A DNA stretch of 64,000 bases from Thermoleophilales bacterium (GCA_020636895.1 JACJWZ010000001.1:868001-932000); one strand, 5' to 3'. Numbered from the stretch's first letter, positions 32,009 to 41,514 are shown. Made by a program: numbers and translations. Notes: generated by a model not told the origin, from the sequence alone.

Positions 32009-34054
32009 ATGGACTTCCGCTCGATCTACGAGCAGGGCTTTGCCCGCGTCGCCGCCTGCACCGGACCGGTCGTCATCGGCGATCCCGCCGCCAATGCGGC
32101 TGCCGTGCTCGAGCAGGCGCGCGGCTGCTCGGACGAGGGCGTGGCGGTCGCGCTCTTCCCCGAGCTCTGTCTGAGCGGCTACTCGATCGAGGACCTGCTG
32201 CTGCAGGACGCGCTGCTCGATGGGGTGGAGGAAGCGCTCGGCGACGTCGTCGCCGGCAGCGAGGGCTTGACGCCGCTGCTCGTCGTCGGGGCGCCGCTCC
32301 GGCACGCGGGGCGGGTGTTCAACTGCGCCGTCGCGGTGCACCGCGGCCGCGCGCTCGGCGTCGTCCCGAAGTCGTACATGCCGACCTACCGTGAGTTCTA
32401 CGAGCGTCGCCAGATGGCGCCCGGTGACGATCGCCGCGGTGGCGCCATCAGCCTCGCGGCGGCGGGCGGGGAGGAGGTGCCCTTCGGGCCCGATCTGCTC
32501 TTCGCGGCCGCCGACGTCCCCGGGCTCGTCGTCCACGTCGAGGTCTGCGAGGACGTCTGGGTGCCGATCCCGCCCAGCTCGGAGGCCGCGCTCGCGGGCG
32601 CGACGCTCCTGCTCAACCTCTCGGGCAGCCCGATCACCGTCGCCCGCGCCGAGGACCGCAAGCTGCTCTGCCGCTCGCAGTCGGCGCGCTGCCTGGCCGC
32701 TTACGCCTACGCGGCGGCCGGCGAGGGCGAGTCGACGACGGACCTCTCCTGGGACGGGCAGACGATGATCTGGGAGAACGGCGCGCTGCTCGCCGAGAGC
32801 GAGCGCTTCCCGGACGGACCCCGCAGCTCGGTCGCCGACGTCGACCTCGACCTGCTGCGCCAGGAGCGGATGCGGATGGGCACCTTCGACGAGAACCGCC
32901 GAACCCACGCATCTCGCGCGGGAGCGTTCCGGAGCGTCGGTTTCACGCTCGATCCCCCCGGCGGTGACATCGGCCTGCGCCGCCGCGTCGAGCGCTTCCC
33001 GTTCGTGCCCGCCGACCGCGAGCGCCTCGAGCTCGATTGCTACGAGGCCTACAACATCCAGGTTGCGGGACTGCGCCGCCGGTTGGAGGCGGTCGGCGGC
33101 TCCAAGGTCGTGATCGGCGTCTCCGGCGGCCTCGACTCGACACACGCGCTGATCGTCGCCGCGCACGCGATGGACCTCTCCGGGAGGCCGCGAACGGACA
33201 TCCTCGGCTTCACGCTGCCGGGTTTCGCGACCAGCGCGGAGACCAAGGCCAATGCGCACGCGCTGATGAAGGCGCTCGGCGTCACCGTCGAGGAGCTCGA
33301 CATCACCGAGACCGCGCGGCTGATGCTGAAGAACATCGGCCACCCCTTCGCCGAAGGCGAGGAGGTCTACGACGTCACCTTCGAGAACGTCCAGGCCGGC
33401 CTGCGCACCGACTACCTGTTCCGGATCGCCGGCCAGCGGGGCGGGATCGTGCTCGGCACGGGCGATCTCTCCGAGCTCGCCCTGGGCTGGGCCACCTACG
33501 GCGTCGGCGATCAGATGAGCCACTACAACGTCAACGCGGGCGTCCCGAAGACGCTGATCCAGCACCTGATCCGCTGGGTCGCGGCATCCGATCAGTTCGG
33601 CGCCGAGGTCAACGAGACCCTGCTCTCGATCCTCGACACCGAGATCAGCCCCGAACTCGTCCCCGGCGAGGAGCTGCAATCGACCGAGTCGAAGATCGGG
33701 CCCTACGCCCTGCACGACTTCACGCTCTTCCACGTCCTCAGGCATGGATTCCGGCCGACCAAGATCGGGTTCCTCGCCGCGCACGCGTGGGAGGACGCCG
33801 GAGCGGGGGAGTGGCCGCCGAACTTTCCCGACGCCAAGCGCGTCGCCTACGACGAGGCCGAGATCAAGCGCTGGCTCGAGGTCTTCTGCGAGCGCTTCTT
33901 CGCCTTCGCCCAGTTCAAGCGCTCCGCGCTGCCGAACGGGCCCAAGGTTTCACACGGCGGTTCGTTGTCCCCGCGCGGGGACTGGCGCGCGCCCTCCGAC
34001 GGAACCGCAACCGCATGGTTGCGCGATCTGGAGCGCTGGCAGCCGCGGGCTTAG
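32009..34054 (+). CDS. nadE: glutamine-dependent NAD+ synthetase
   Basis: A 681-residue two-domain enzyme that makes NAD+ from nicotinate adenine dinucleotide, ATP and glutamine-derived ammonia. The N-terminal nitrilase-type glutaminase carries the Glu-Lys-Cys triad in FPELCLSGYS, VVPKSYMPTYREFYERR and HVEVCEDVW. The C-terminal synthetase has the PP-loop VIGVSGGLDSTHA, followed by GTGDLSELALGWATYG and MSHYNVNAGVPKT. Length matches the long actinobacterial/M. tuberculosis-type NadE. ATG 32009 was chosen over 31982 because the conserved DFRSIYEQGFARVAA begins there and a CAAACT box lies 7 bases upstream. Confidence 0.96.
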   Translation: MDFRSIYEQGFARVAACTGPVVIGDPAANAAAVLEQARGCSDEGVAVALFPELCLSGYSIEDLLLQDALLDGVEEALGDVVAGSEGLTPLLVVGAPLRHAGRVFNCAVAVHRGRALGVVPKSYMPTYREFYERRQMAPGDDRRGGAISLAAAGGEEVPFGPDLLFAAADVPGLVVHVEVCEDVWVPIPPSSEAALAGATLLLNLSGSPITVARAEDRKLLCRSQSARCLAAYAYAAAGEGESTTDLSWDGQTMIWENGALLAESERFPDGPRSSVADVDLDLLRQERMRMGTFDENRRTHASRAGAFRSVGFTLDPPGGDIGLRRRVERFPFVPADRERLELDCYEAYNIQVAGLRRRLEAVGGSKVVIGVSGGLDSTHALIVAAHAMDLSGRPRTDILGFTLPGFATSAETKANAHALMKALGVTVEELDITETARLMLKNIGHPFAEGEEVYDVTFENVQAGLRTDYLFRIAGQRGGIVLGTGDLSELALGWATYGVGDQMSHYNVNAGVPKTLIQHLIRWVAASDQFGAEVNETLLSILDTEISPELVPGEELQSTESKIGPYALHDFTLFHVLRHGFRPTKIGFLAAHAWEDAGAGEWPPNFPDAKRVAYDEAEIKRWLEVFCERFFAFAQFKRSALPNGPKVSHGGSLSPRGDWRAPSDGTATAWLRDLERWQPRA

Positions 34055-34115
34055 ATGACCGCCCGACCGCGGACCGGGGGGCCGATCGCCCCGACGCCGT
34101 ACGCCCCGGACGCCT

Positions 34116-35888
34116 CTAACCGGGGCGCTTGATCTCCATCCCCGCGTCGCGCAGCGGGGCCGAGGCGACCGTCGGGCCGACGTGGGCTTCCGTGGCCGCC
34201 CACTCGCTCGCGAGCCTGGCGAGGTCGGACGGAGGATCGGGACTCTGGAAGCAGACGACCTCGACGTCGAAGCCGCGGCCGCGGATCGCCTCGCCGAGCG
34301 GCTCGAGCCAGCCTAGCGCCCGCTTGACCGCGAAGTGCTCCTCCTCAGGGCCGGCGCCGACGTAGTCCCCGCCCGGGGCAAGCGGCGGCAGGTGGGCGAC
34401 GAGGAACTGCGCTCGCTCGCCGCTCGCCGACATCAGCGCCTCGGCGTCGACCATCGCCTGGGGCGCGGCCGCCGGTGAGCCCGGCGCGATCAGCGCCCGC
34501 GGGCCGCCGGTCATCGCCGGGATCGCGGCGAGCGACTTCGTGATCGTCTTCTCGCGTTCGTCATCGACCTCGGCGGCGGGAATGAAGACCCCGACGAGCG
34601 GCCCGGTCATCAGCGTCGTGGCGATCGCGCCGATCACGAACGTCACGTACATCGGGTCGGTGATCACCCCGGCCTGCTTGCCGATCACGGCGACCACGAG
34701 GATCATCAGGCCCCGGCAGTTCATGAGCACGCCGATCGCGTTCGACTCGCGCCAGTTGAGACCGACGGCGCGCCCGGCCACGGCCCCGGCGCCCCACTTG
34801 CCGGCGATCATCGCCGCCAGGAACAGGACGATCCCCCCGATCAGGCCGAACTCGAGCACCCGCAGGTTGGTCTGCAGGCCCGAGACCGCGAGGAAGATCG
34901 GGATCAGGAAGACGACGACGAACTGCTGCATGCGGTCGATGACGGCGCGGCCGAGGCCGGCGACCTGAGGCACGCAGGCGCCGAAGAGGAAGCCGCCGTT
35001 GAGCGAGTTGATGCCGATCCGGTCGGCGACGAACCCGGTGGCCACGGCGCCGATCAGGAGCAATGCGAAGAGGTCCCCGTCGAGCGGCTCGTCGGGGTCG
35101 AAGCGTTTGTCGATGACGATCTTGAGCAGCGGGCGTACCGCGACGAACAGGAACGCGACGAGGACGATGGCGAGCCCGAGCTTGACCGCGACCGTGTCGG
35201 GGACGCCATCCCCCTTCGCGGAGGCGACCGCGCCCGCGAGCACCAGGAACATCAGCGGGGTGACGACGGCGGCCGCGCCGACGCCGATGCCGCCCATCGC
35301 CGTGTTCAGCACCCGCTTCTCCTGCAGGATCCTCGCCATCACGGGGAACGCCGTGACGGCGAGCGCGGCGCCGAGGAACAGCCCGTGCGTCGTCGCGGAG
35401 ACATCGCCCCCGGTCAGCGTCTCCGGCGACTTCCACTTGCCGGGCTCGTCGAGGATCGCGCCGACCAGGAACCCGAGGGCGACCGGCACGACGATCACCG
35501 TCAGCGCCACGACCAGGATCTGCCGCTCGCGGCCGCGCAGCAGCCGCTGCTCCACCTCGAGCCCGACGAGGAACATGAAGAAGACGAGGGTCAGTGACCC
35601 GAGCAGGCTCAGGAACGCGAAGGCCTGCAGCGGGAAGATGTCGTTGACCAGTCCGCTGCCGTCGACGGCTGGGAGGTCGAGGCTGGTGACGGCTCCCTTG
35701 GCGAGCTGACCGCCGATCACGGTCGGCCCGATCAGGATCCCCGAGATCATCTCGCCGACGATCCGCGGCTGGCCGACCTTGACCATGAGCCCGCCGACGA
35801 TCCGGGCGGCGATCAGGATGATCGCGATGTCGGCGAGGACGTAGGCGATCACCTCGCCGGGGGGAAGCACCTCAGGGGGCGTGGGCAT
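34116..35888 (-). CDS. CPA2-type cation:proton antiporter
   Basis: A 590-residue membrane protein of the monovalent cation:proton antiporter-2 family (KefB/NapA-like). About 12 segments begin IAYVLADIAIILIAARIVGG, with GQPRIVGEMISGILIGPTVI, the usual GEIxxGIxLGP motif, and later FLFGACVPQVAGLGRAVID. Residues 440-590 form a cytosolic domain resembling a universal-stress or nucleotide-binding module (AQFLVAHLPPLAPGGDYVGA), probably regulatory. It lacks a TrkA-N (RCK) domain. It exchanges Na+ or K+ for H+ across the inner membrane. The ion cannot be inferred. Confidence 0.9.
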   Translation of the reverse strand: MPTPPEVLPPGEVIAYVLADIAIILIAARIVGGLMVKVGQPRIVGEMISGILIGPTVIGGQLAKGAVTSLDLPAVDGSGLVNDIFPLQAFAFLSLLGSLTLVFFMFLVGLEVEQRLLRGRERQILVVALTVIVVPVALGFLVGAILDEPGKWKSPETLTGGDVSATTHGLFLGAALAVTAFPVMARILQEKRVLNTAMGGIGVGAAAVVTPLMFLVLAGAVASAKGDGVPDTVAVKLGLAIVLVAFLFVAVRPLLKIVIDKRFDPDEPLDGDLFALLLIGAVATGFVADRIGINSLNGGFLFGACVPQVAGLGRAVIDRMQQFVVVFLIPIFLAVSGLQTNLRVLEFGLIGGIVLFLAAMIAGKWGAGAVAGRAVGLNWRESNAIGVLMNCRGLMILVVAVIGKQAGVITDPMYVTFVIGAIATTLMTGPLVGVFIPAAEVDDEREKTITKSLAAIPAMTGGPRALIAPGSPAAAPQAMVDAEALMSASGERAQFLVAHLPPLAPGGDYVGAGPEEEHFAVKRALGWLEPLGEAIRGRGFDVEVVCFQSPDPPSDLARLASEWAATEAHVGPTVASAPLRDAGMEIKRPG

Positions 35889-35989
35889 CAGCGATCAGCG
35901 CCCCGCTCGGCGCGGAACCCCTCTGCGGCCCAGCTCCGGGAACTCCCCATGGGCGCGAGCATATTGCGACTGGTCGACGCCCGAAAGGG

Positions 35990-36556
35990 TCAGTTGATCC
36001 GCGTCGCGGAGTCGTCGCACCAGGCCAGAAGCGACGGCCATTCGCCATGGCCGTCGTCTGGGTTGAGGTGCTCGGCGCCGGCGATCGCGTCGACCTCGCA
36101 TCCGGCGGCCGCCGCCCACCCCGGCACTCCCCCCGGGCTGTAGGGGTCGTGCTCTCCCCTGACGATCCTGATCCGTCGCGCGCAGCTCGCCCGCAGTGGG
36201 CCGGGATCCACCTCGCCGACGTGGAACTCCTCGCCGCCGTCGGGTACCTCGGCGTCCTCGGGAGGGGAGGCGAGCAGCAGCCGGTCGACCGGCTGCTCGA
36301 GCGTGGGGGAGAGGTGGATCCAGGCCAGGGCCCCGAGGGAATGGCAGATGACGATCCGCTCCCCCGCCATCGCCGCCAGCTCGGAGCGCGCGATCCGCAG
36401 CCACGTCGCCCGCGAAGGCCGCTCCGGATCGGGAAGCAGGGGCCGGCAGACGCGCTCACCGCGCTGTCGCAGCATCCGCTCCAGCCACGCGTGCCAGTGG
36501 GTGGGGTCGCCGTCGTAGCCGAATCCGTGGAGGATCAGGAAGGAGCGGTCGGCCAT
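35990..36556 (-). CDS. RBBP9/YdeN-type alpha/beta hydrolase
   Basis: A 188-residue serine hydrolase. It starts FLILHGFGYDGDPTHWHAWL, the HG(F/W)xxxPxxHW entry of the RBBP9/YdeN family. The nucleophile is in VICHSLGALAWIH, Asp in IVRGEHDPYSPGG, and His in AGAEHLNPDDGHGEWP. Complete and of normal size. Substrate unknown. It lies downstream of the small winged-helix-like gene on the same strand, so they may be cotranscribed. Confidence 0.88.
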   Translation of the reverse strand: MADRSFLILHGFGYDGDPTHWHAWLERMLRQRGERVCRPLLPDPERPSRATWLRIARSELAAMAGERIVICHSLGALAWIHLSPTLEQPVDRLLLASPPEDAEVPDGGEEFHVGEVDPGPLRASCARRIRIVRGEHDPYSPGGVPGWAAAAGCEVDAIAGAEHLNPDDGHGEWPSLLAWCDDSATRIN

Positions 36557-36589
36557 CTCTCGTTGTGCCGGCGCTCACGCCGGCGGGCT

Positions 36590-36781
36590 CTACTTGCGGG
36601 GGAGCTTCCAGCCCATCGGGCTTTGGCGTACGAGCCCCGCGTCCTTGAGCTCGGCCAGCCCCTGCTCGGCGTCGGCGCGCTCGATGCCCTCGTTCTGGGC
36701 GATCAGGGCGGGGGTGTTGAGTGCCGGCTTGGTCTCGAGGCTGTCGAGGCAGAGCTTCGCGTTCTCGCTGAGTTCGGTCAT
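36590..36781 (-). CDS. small winged-helix-like protein
   Basis: A 63-residue protein (MTELSENAKLCLDSLETKPA, then LAELKDAGLVRQSPMGWKLP). The helix-helix-helix-beta-beta pattern ending in GWKL resembles a winged-helix/MarR wing. It is too short for a full regulator with a ligand domain. ATG 36781 is divergent from the FUSC gene, with 76 bases between. It could regulate its neighbours; that is inference. Confidence 0.6.
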   Translation of the reverse strand: MTELSENAKLCLDSLETKPALNTPALIAQNEGIERADAEQGLAELKDAGLVRQSPMGWKLPRK

Positions 36782-36857
36782 GAGGACGGCGCAGGATGCC
36801 ACAAGCGCCCCCGGGTCGGCGCGCTCACGCCCCAGGGTTCTAGATTCGATCCGACCC

Positions 36858-37979
36858 ATGAGCTCCTCCGACTCATTCGCCGCGGCCCGCGAGACCGCCC
36901 GCTCCGTCAGCCGCAGCCGGTTGCGCGAGCTGCGCGAGGTCTGGCTGTCGATCGTCCAGGTCGGTCTCGCCGCCGCGATCGCGTACCTGATCGCCCGCCA
37001 GCTCGTCGGGCACGTTTCACCGTTCTTCGCGCCGATCGCGGCCGTGCTCACGCTCGGCCTCAGCATCGGCCAGCGCGGCCGCCGCGCGATCGAGCTCGGC
37101 GTCGGGGTGGCGCTCGGGATCGGCATCGCCGACCTGCTCGTGATGGCCATTGGCACCGGCGTCTGGCAGCTCGGGCTGATCGTCGCCCTCGCGGTCGCCG
37201 CCGGGGTGCTCGCGGGCGGCGGGACCCTGCTCGTCAACCAGGCGGCGGTCTCGGCGGTGTTGGTGACGACGCTGCCGGTGCCGGCCGGGTACTCGGGTGC
37301 GAGGTTCCTCGATGCCCTGATCGGCGCCGCGGTCGCGCTCGTCGCCAACGCGTTGATCCCGTCGCATCCGATGCGGATGGCGCGACGCGAGTTCGAGCCG
37401 CTGCTGGCGGAGCTCGCGTCGATCTTCGACCAGCTCGCGGGCGCCCTCACCGATCGCGATCGCGCCGCCGCGGCCGAGGCGCTCGCGCGGGGGCGCCGCG
37501 GCGAGCCCGCGATCGCGACCGTGCGCAGCGCCCTCCGGGCCGGCGTCGAGACGACCGTGATCGCGCCCCCGCGACGAGCGTCGCGCAGCGCGCTCGACGA
37601 GCTCGCAGCCGCCGTCGACCCGATCGACTTCGCGTGGCGCAACTCGCGGGTGCTCGCGCGCAACACGCTCCGCTCGATCGACCTCGAAGACCCGGCACCG
37701 CCGGACGCGATCGAGAGCGTGCGCCTGCTCGCGGACGCGACCCGCGCCCTGGACCGCGCGCTCTGGGAGGAATCGGCGATCGTGGAGGCTCGGGGCGCCG
37801 CCACCCGCGCGGCGGTGCTGGCGACGGCGGCGCTCGCGGACACGGCGAACCTCTCGGTCAGCGCCATCGTCAGCCAGGTCCGCTCGATTGCGGTCGACCT
37901 GCTGCGCGGCAGCGGGATGAACGACGACGAGGCGCTCGCGGCGGTCCGCGCCGCGATCGATGGCGCCGCGCCCGCCTGA
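36858..37979 (+). CDS. FUSC family / aromatic acid exporter-like membrane protein
   Basis: A 373-residue protein. The first 170 residues hold about six membrane helices (VWLSIVQVGLAAAIAYLIAR, then FFAPIAAVLTLGLSIGQRGR, the FUSC/ArAE core with Pro-Ile-Ala). The remaining 200 residues are a helical cytosolic domain (DQLAGALTDRDRAAAAEALA...). Bacterial FUSC proteins are linked to efflux of aromatic acids. TAGATT lies 11 bases before ATG 36858, so the transcript has a very short leader. The nearest neighbours do not define a substrate. Confidence 0.8.
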   Translation: MSSSDSFAAARETARSVSRSRLRELREVWLSIVQVGLAAAIAYLIARQLVGHVSPFFAPIAAVLTLGLSIGQRGRRAIELGVGVALGIGIADLLVMAIGTGVWQLGLIVALAVAAGVLAGGGTLLVNQAAVSAVLVTTLPVPAGYSGARFLDALIGAAVALVANALIPSHPMRMARREFEPLLAELASIFDQLAGALTDRDRAAAAEALARGRRGEPAIATVRSALRAGVETTVIAPPRRASRSALDELAAAVDPIDFAWRNSRVLARNTLRSIDLEDPAPPDAIESVRLLADATRALDRALWEESAIVEARGAATRAAVLATAALADTANLSVSAIVSQVRSIAVDLLRGSGMNDDEALAAVRAAIDGAAPA

Positions 37980-38007
37980 GGCGGTCAGGAGGGCGCGGCG
38001 GCGCTCG

Positions 38008-39984
38008 CTACCTCTCGGGCGGCCCGATCACCGGTGTCTGGACCGGCGCCGCGGCACCGACGAAGGCGACGATCTCGTGGCCGCCGGGGTTGGTCTGGTA
38101 CGGGGTCTGCAGCCAGTTGTTCGCCAGCCAGACGTTGCCTGAGGGATCCACCGCGATGCCGGTGTTCCGCGTCAGGGCGTCGGACCCGTAGCCGCTGGCC
38201 GGCGCGATCGGATCGCCCGTGCGGGCGCCGGGCGGGCAGTGCCGGGGACGCGTGCCGCAGAGCTCGCCGATCTGCTGTCCGTCGAAGTTGGCCACCCAGA
38301 CGTTGTCGTCGCCGTCGACGGCGATCCCCCACGGGACCTTGAGGCCGCCGCCCGTGTACGGGGAGCGGGCGCTCGGTACGCCGTCGCTGCTCAGCAGCGT
38401 CGCCGACCCGCCGATGTCGAAGGGCCCCTGGGGCGCGTTGCAGGGGAAGGCGATCGCTGAGGAGTTCGCGATCCAGATCTTGCCGCGGCTGTCGGTGGCG
38501 ATGCCCAACGGGAGGTTGATCCCGGCGCCCGAGATCGGCGAGTTCGCCGTCGGGGTTCCGTCGGGGTTGAGCATCGCGACGCTGTCGGAGGCGTTGCCGG
38601 TCACGAATGCCTGCCCCTTGTCGTTGATCGCGATCCCGAACGGGCTGCTGATGCCGAGATCGGAGGAGACCGTCGCCTTGTTCGGATCTCCCCCCGGGTA
38701 GCGGGTCACGGTGTCGTTGTCGCAGTTGGCGATCCACATCGTCCCGTTCCGATCGGGGACGGTCGCTTGCGCGCCTGAGATCAGTCCCTGCGTGTAGCCG
38801 CCGGTGGACGTGGCGGTCGCGCTGGGCGAGAGCGGCTTGCCGCTCGGCAGGAACTCGGAGACGCTGTTCTTCGCCGGTTCGATCGTGCATCCGACGCCCT
38901 TGAACCCGTAGTTGCCGACCCAGACGTGGCCGTCGGGATCGATCGAGATCCCGAAGCCCGCCCCGTCGAGCCCGCCGCCGCTGTAGGGGGAGCCCTTCGC
39001 GTAGCGCCCGTCCGGCGTGAACTTGAACACCTCACCGCTCGCGCAGGCGGGCGTATGCGGGCTGGCCTGGAACTGGTAGTTGCTATTGACCCAGATGTTG
39101 CCCTTGCGGTCGATGGCGAAGTTGCCGGGCCCGTCGAGGCTCTTGCCGTCGCCGTCGAAGCTCAGCGCCAGGGTCCAGGAGTCGGGCTGCTCGTCCTGCG
39201 CCAGCGCCGGGCGATAGGGGGTCGGAACGGCGCCCGCGAGGCGGAACAGGCGCTTGACGCCGTGGCCGGGGTTGCGGGCGATGTCGGCGACCGCCTCCAG
39301 CGTCCCTCGCGGCGCCGATCCCCCCGGGGGCTTCGCGATCGAGAACAGCAGCGAGCATCCGGCCTGCGAGCGCGCGCACCGCGGCAGCATGTTGGAGACC
39401 GAGTTGAACTTCTGCAGGGTCGAGGTCTGATCGCCGTTGGGTGCGCGCCGCAGGACGCCGCTGAGGTTGCCGTTGCGGGGATTCGCCAGGTTGGCCGCCA
39501 TGGCCGCGGCGTTCTGCAGGCCGGGCGAGGATCCCGCGATCCGCTTGCCGCCCGTGAGGAACTGCGCGAGCGCGTAGCCCATCGCGACGGTCGTGTGCTC
39601 GTTGACGACCACCTTGCGTGGGGCGCCGCCGACGCCCAGAACCGACGCGAGCCGCACGGCCTGGCCCTTGCCGGCGGTCAGGTAGAGGACGGCCTTCGAG
39701 CCCTTCGGCTCTCGGTAGGAGATCGCGAACGCGCCGTCACGTCCGGTGCGGGACTGGCCGAGACGCTCTGGCCCGCTCTTGGCGGAGCCGGCCCGGTAGA
39801 GGTTGACCGGCGTTGAGCCGAGCTTCTCGCCGCCGCTCGCGACCTCGCCGCGCAACTCCGTCGCCGCCGCATTTCCGGTCGCGAGCAGAAGTGTGCAGGC
39901 CGCCGCCAGCGCGCCGGCGAGGCAGCGCGTGTCGCGGCTCGTGCGCCGGGGCTCGCGGCTCGGATCCCGTTCCGTCGTTCGCAT
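38008..39984 (-). CDS. secreted NHL-repeat beta-propeller protein
   Basis: A 658-residue exported protein. A basic n-region and hydrophobic core (CLAGALAAACTLLLATGNAA) form the signal peptide. An N-terminal beta domain (LRGEVASGGEKLGSTPVNLY) resembles a carboxypeptidase-regulatory fold. From about residue 290 there are at least six NHL/SMP-type blades (NFAIDRKGNIWVNSNYQFQ, ISIDPDGHVWVGNYG, IAVDGDDNVWVANFDG, IAVDPSGNVWLANNW). ATG 39984 is preceded by GGGAGG at 9 bases. It is divergent from a TetR gene, and a 22-bp palindrome lies between them, so it is a likely target of that regulator. Confidence 0.82.
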   Translation of the reverse strand: MRTTERDPSREPRRTSRDTRCLAGALAAACTLLLATGNAAATELRGEVASGGEKLGSTPVNLYRAGSAKSGPERLGQSRTGRDGAFAISYREPKGSKAVLYLTAGKGQAVRLASVLGVGGAPRKVVVNEHTTVAMGYALAQFLTGGKRIAGSSPGLQNAAAMAANLANPRNGNLSGVLRRAPNGDQTSTLQKFNSVSNMLPRCARSQAGCSLLFSIAKPPGGSAPRGTLEAVADIARNPGHGVKRLFRLAGAVPTPYRPALAQDEQPDSWTLALSFDGDGKSLDGPGNFAIDRKGNIWVNSNYQFQASPHTPACASGEVFKFTPDGRYAKGSPYSGGGLDGAGFGISIDPDGHVWVGNYGFKGVGCTIEPAKNSVSEFLPSGKPLSPSATATSTGGYTQGLISGAQATVPDRNGTMWIANCDNDTVTRYPGGDPNKATVSSDLGISSPFGIAINDKGQAFVTGNASDSVAMLNPDGTPTANSPISGAGINLPLGIATDSRGKIWIANSSAIAFPCNAPQGPFDIGGSATLLSSDGVPSARSPYTGGGLKVPWGIAVDGDDNVWVANFDGQQIGELCGTRPRHCPPGARTGDPIAPASGYGSDALTRNTGIAVDPSGNVWLANNWLQTPYQTNPGGHEIVAFVGAAAPVQTPVIGPPER

Positions 39985-40043
39985 CGCGATCAAACCTCCC
40001 AATGCGGGCCGGTGGGCGCCGGGCCTCACCGGACCGTCCGTTC

Positions 40044-40065
40044 GTTATTGACGTGCGCCAATAAC
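40044..40065. promoter_or_regulatory. 22-bp palindrome, probable TetR operator
   Basis: Perfect 7-bp arms GTTATTG and CAATAAC around 8 bases, in the 150-base spacer between the NHL gene and the TetR gene. A TTGACG box begins within the left arm and TAAGCT follows just after the right arm, so binding would cover the TetR promoter (autoregulation) and probably that of the divergent gene. Confidence 0.65.
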
Positions 40066-40134
40066 GTAAGCTACCCGACGGACGCAGTCCGTGCGTCGGT
40101 TCGCCGAGAGGCCGCCAAGAAGCAGTGAGGCCAG

Positions 40135-40773
40135 ATGCGTCGTCGTCTTCAACCGGATGAGCGGAGGAGGGAGATCCTCGGCGCCGCGACCCTCGCGTTC
40201 GCCTCGCAGCCTTACATGGATGTCCAGCTGGACGCGATCGCGCGCGAGGCCGGCGCGAGCCGCGGTCTGATCAACCACTACTTCGGCGACAAGCGCGGCC
40301 TCTTCATCGCGGTCGCGCGCGAGATCGTCGCTCGCACCGCGATCGTCGTCCGCACCGATCTCGACCTGACCGGCGAGGAGATGATCTCCCGGAACACGGA
40401 CGCGCTTCTCGATCTGCTCGAGGTCAACCGCGACGTGACCCTGATGTTCCTCGGGTCGGGGACCGTCGGCCGCGACGCCGATCTCGAGGCTTTCGTCGAC
40501 GAGCTCCGCGACCGGATCTCAGAGCGGATGCTGCGCAATCACCTGGGCGAAGGACCGTTCCCCGCGTCAGCGCACACCGCGATGCGCGCTGCGACGGGCA
40601 TGCTCGAGCAGGCGATCCGCGACTGGATGACGGGGCGGGGCGGAACCCGCGAGGAGACCCACACGTTGATCGTCGAGACCATCAGAGCGGTGGTCGAGAG
40701 GGTCCTGCCGGCGGTCGTCGGAGCGGGTCCGGGCGGTCCCGCGGGCGGGGCGGGTACGACCACCGCGGCTTAG
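40135..40773 (+). CDS. TetR/AcrR family transcriptional regulator
   Basis: A 212-residue repressor. The N-terminal HTH is complete: RRREILGAATLAFASQPYMD, then LDAIAREAGASRGLINHYF, the typical G-(L/V)-xxYHF-like recognition helix with NHYFGDKRGLF. The C-terminal ligand domain is divergent and ends in a Gly/Ala tail. ATG 40135 has GTGAGG about 7 bases upstream. The upstream 22-bp palindrome is the expected binding site, controlling this gene and the divergent NHL-repeat protein. The ligand is unknown. Confidence 0.92.
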   Translation: MRRRLQPDERRREILGAATLAFASQPYMDVQLDAIAREAGASRGLINHYFGDKRGLFIAVAREIVARTAIVVRTDLDLTGEEMISRNTDALLDLLEVNRDVTLMFLGSGTVGRDADLEAFVDELRDRISERMLRNHLGEGPFPASAHTAMRAATGMLEQAIRDWMTGRGGTREETHTLIVETIRAVVERVLPAVVGAGPGGPAGGAGTTTAA

Positions 40774-41006
40774 TCGCCCGGGCGGAGCTCCCGCCCCAGC
40801 GACCAGGCGGAGACGATCGCCCAGACGCCCTCGAGCAGGAGGAAGCCGAGCTGGCCTTCGATCGCGGCGAGCACGGCGAGGGTCGCCGAGCCGAGCAGGT
40901 TCAGCACGAGGTATGCGATCGAGTGCTGATCGAGGCGGCCGAACTGCGCCCCGGCGTAGGCGGTGAGGATCAACACGGCGCCGGCGATCTGGATGAGCTG
41001 GTCCAT
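40770..41006 (-). CDS. CBU_0592-like two/three-helix membrane protein
   Basis: A 78-residue hydrophobic protein (QIAGAVLILTAYAGAQFGRL, then YLVLNLLGSATLAVLAAIEG) with three short helices. The pattern fits the small CBU_0592 family of unknown function. The ATG lies 1 base downstream of the PadR stop codon on the same strand, so it is cotranscribed and probably co-translated with the PadR-type regulator. The 3' end overlaps the TetR gene end (40770-40773) convergently. Confidence 0.7.
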   Translation of the reverse strand: MDQLIQIAGAVLILTAYAGAQFGRLDQHSIAYLVLNLLGSATLAVLAAIEGQLGFLLLEGVWAIVSAWSLGRELRPGD

Positions 41007-41007
41007 C

Positions 41008-41514
41008 TCAGTCGGCGCCCCCCGCCACCGACTCCCAGAACCGGATGTAGCTGCGCTCGAAACTGAGCCCGGCCTCCAGCGCCAGGCGCATTCCCTTCGG
41101 CATCTCGACGTCGGTCAGCTCCTCGTACTCGGCGAGCTTGCGGTGATGCGCGTCGAGCTGAGCCTTCGCGAGGTGCACCGGATCGGCTCCGAGGAAGAGC
41201 TTGAGCAGGGCCGCATCGCGCAACTCTCCGGTTGCGGGAGTGTCCTCCTCGCGCCAAGCCCCGAGCGCCGCGTGACCGGCTTCGGTGAGCCGGTAGATGC
41301 GCCTGCGGCGGCCGCCCGATTCGCGCTCCTCGTCGAGCAGACCGAGGTCGGCGAGCCGGGCGCACTCGGAGTAGAGCTGGGTGTGGGGGAGGGTCCAGAA
41401 GTTCGAGATGCTCTGGGCCGTGAGGCGCTTGAGGTCGTAGGGCGTCGCCGGCTCGATCTGCTCGATCAGGCCGAGGACGATGTGGGAGGTGGTCGAGAGT
41501 CGTGGTTCGCTCAT
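41008..41514 (-). CDS. PadR family transcriptional regulator
   Basis: A 168-residue winged-helix regulator. HIVLGLIEQIEPATPYDLKR and the recognition region SISNFWTLPHTQLYSECARL (usually FWxxxxGxxYxxLxxL) identify PadR. The wing is RRRRIYRLTEAGHAALGAW, and the C-terminal Vir-type helical domain (LKLFLGADPVHLAKAQLDAH) mediates dimerisation. It is divergent from the carotenoid oxygenase gene across a 75-base spacer holding GTTC-N5-GAAC (41546-41558), a possible site. Likely regulator of that gene. Confidence 0.9.
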   Translation of the reverse strand: MSEPRLSTTSHIVLGLIEQIEPATPYDLKRLTAQSISNFWTLPHTQLYSECARLADLGLLDEERESGGRRRRIYRLTEAGHAALGAWREEDTPATGELRDAALLKLFLGADPVHLAKAQLDAHHRKLAEYEELTDVEMPKGMRLALEAGLSFERSYIRFWESVAGGAD

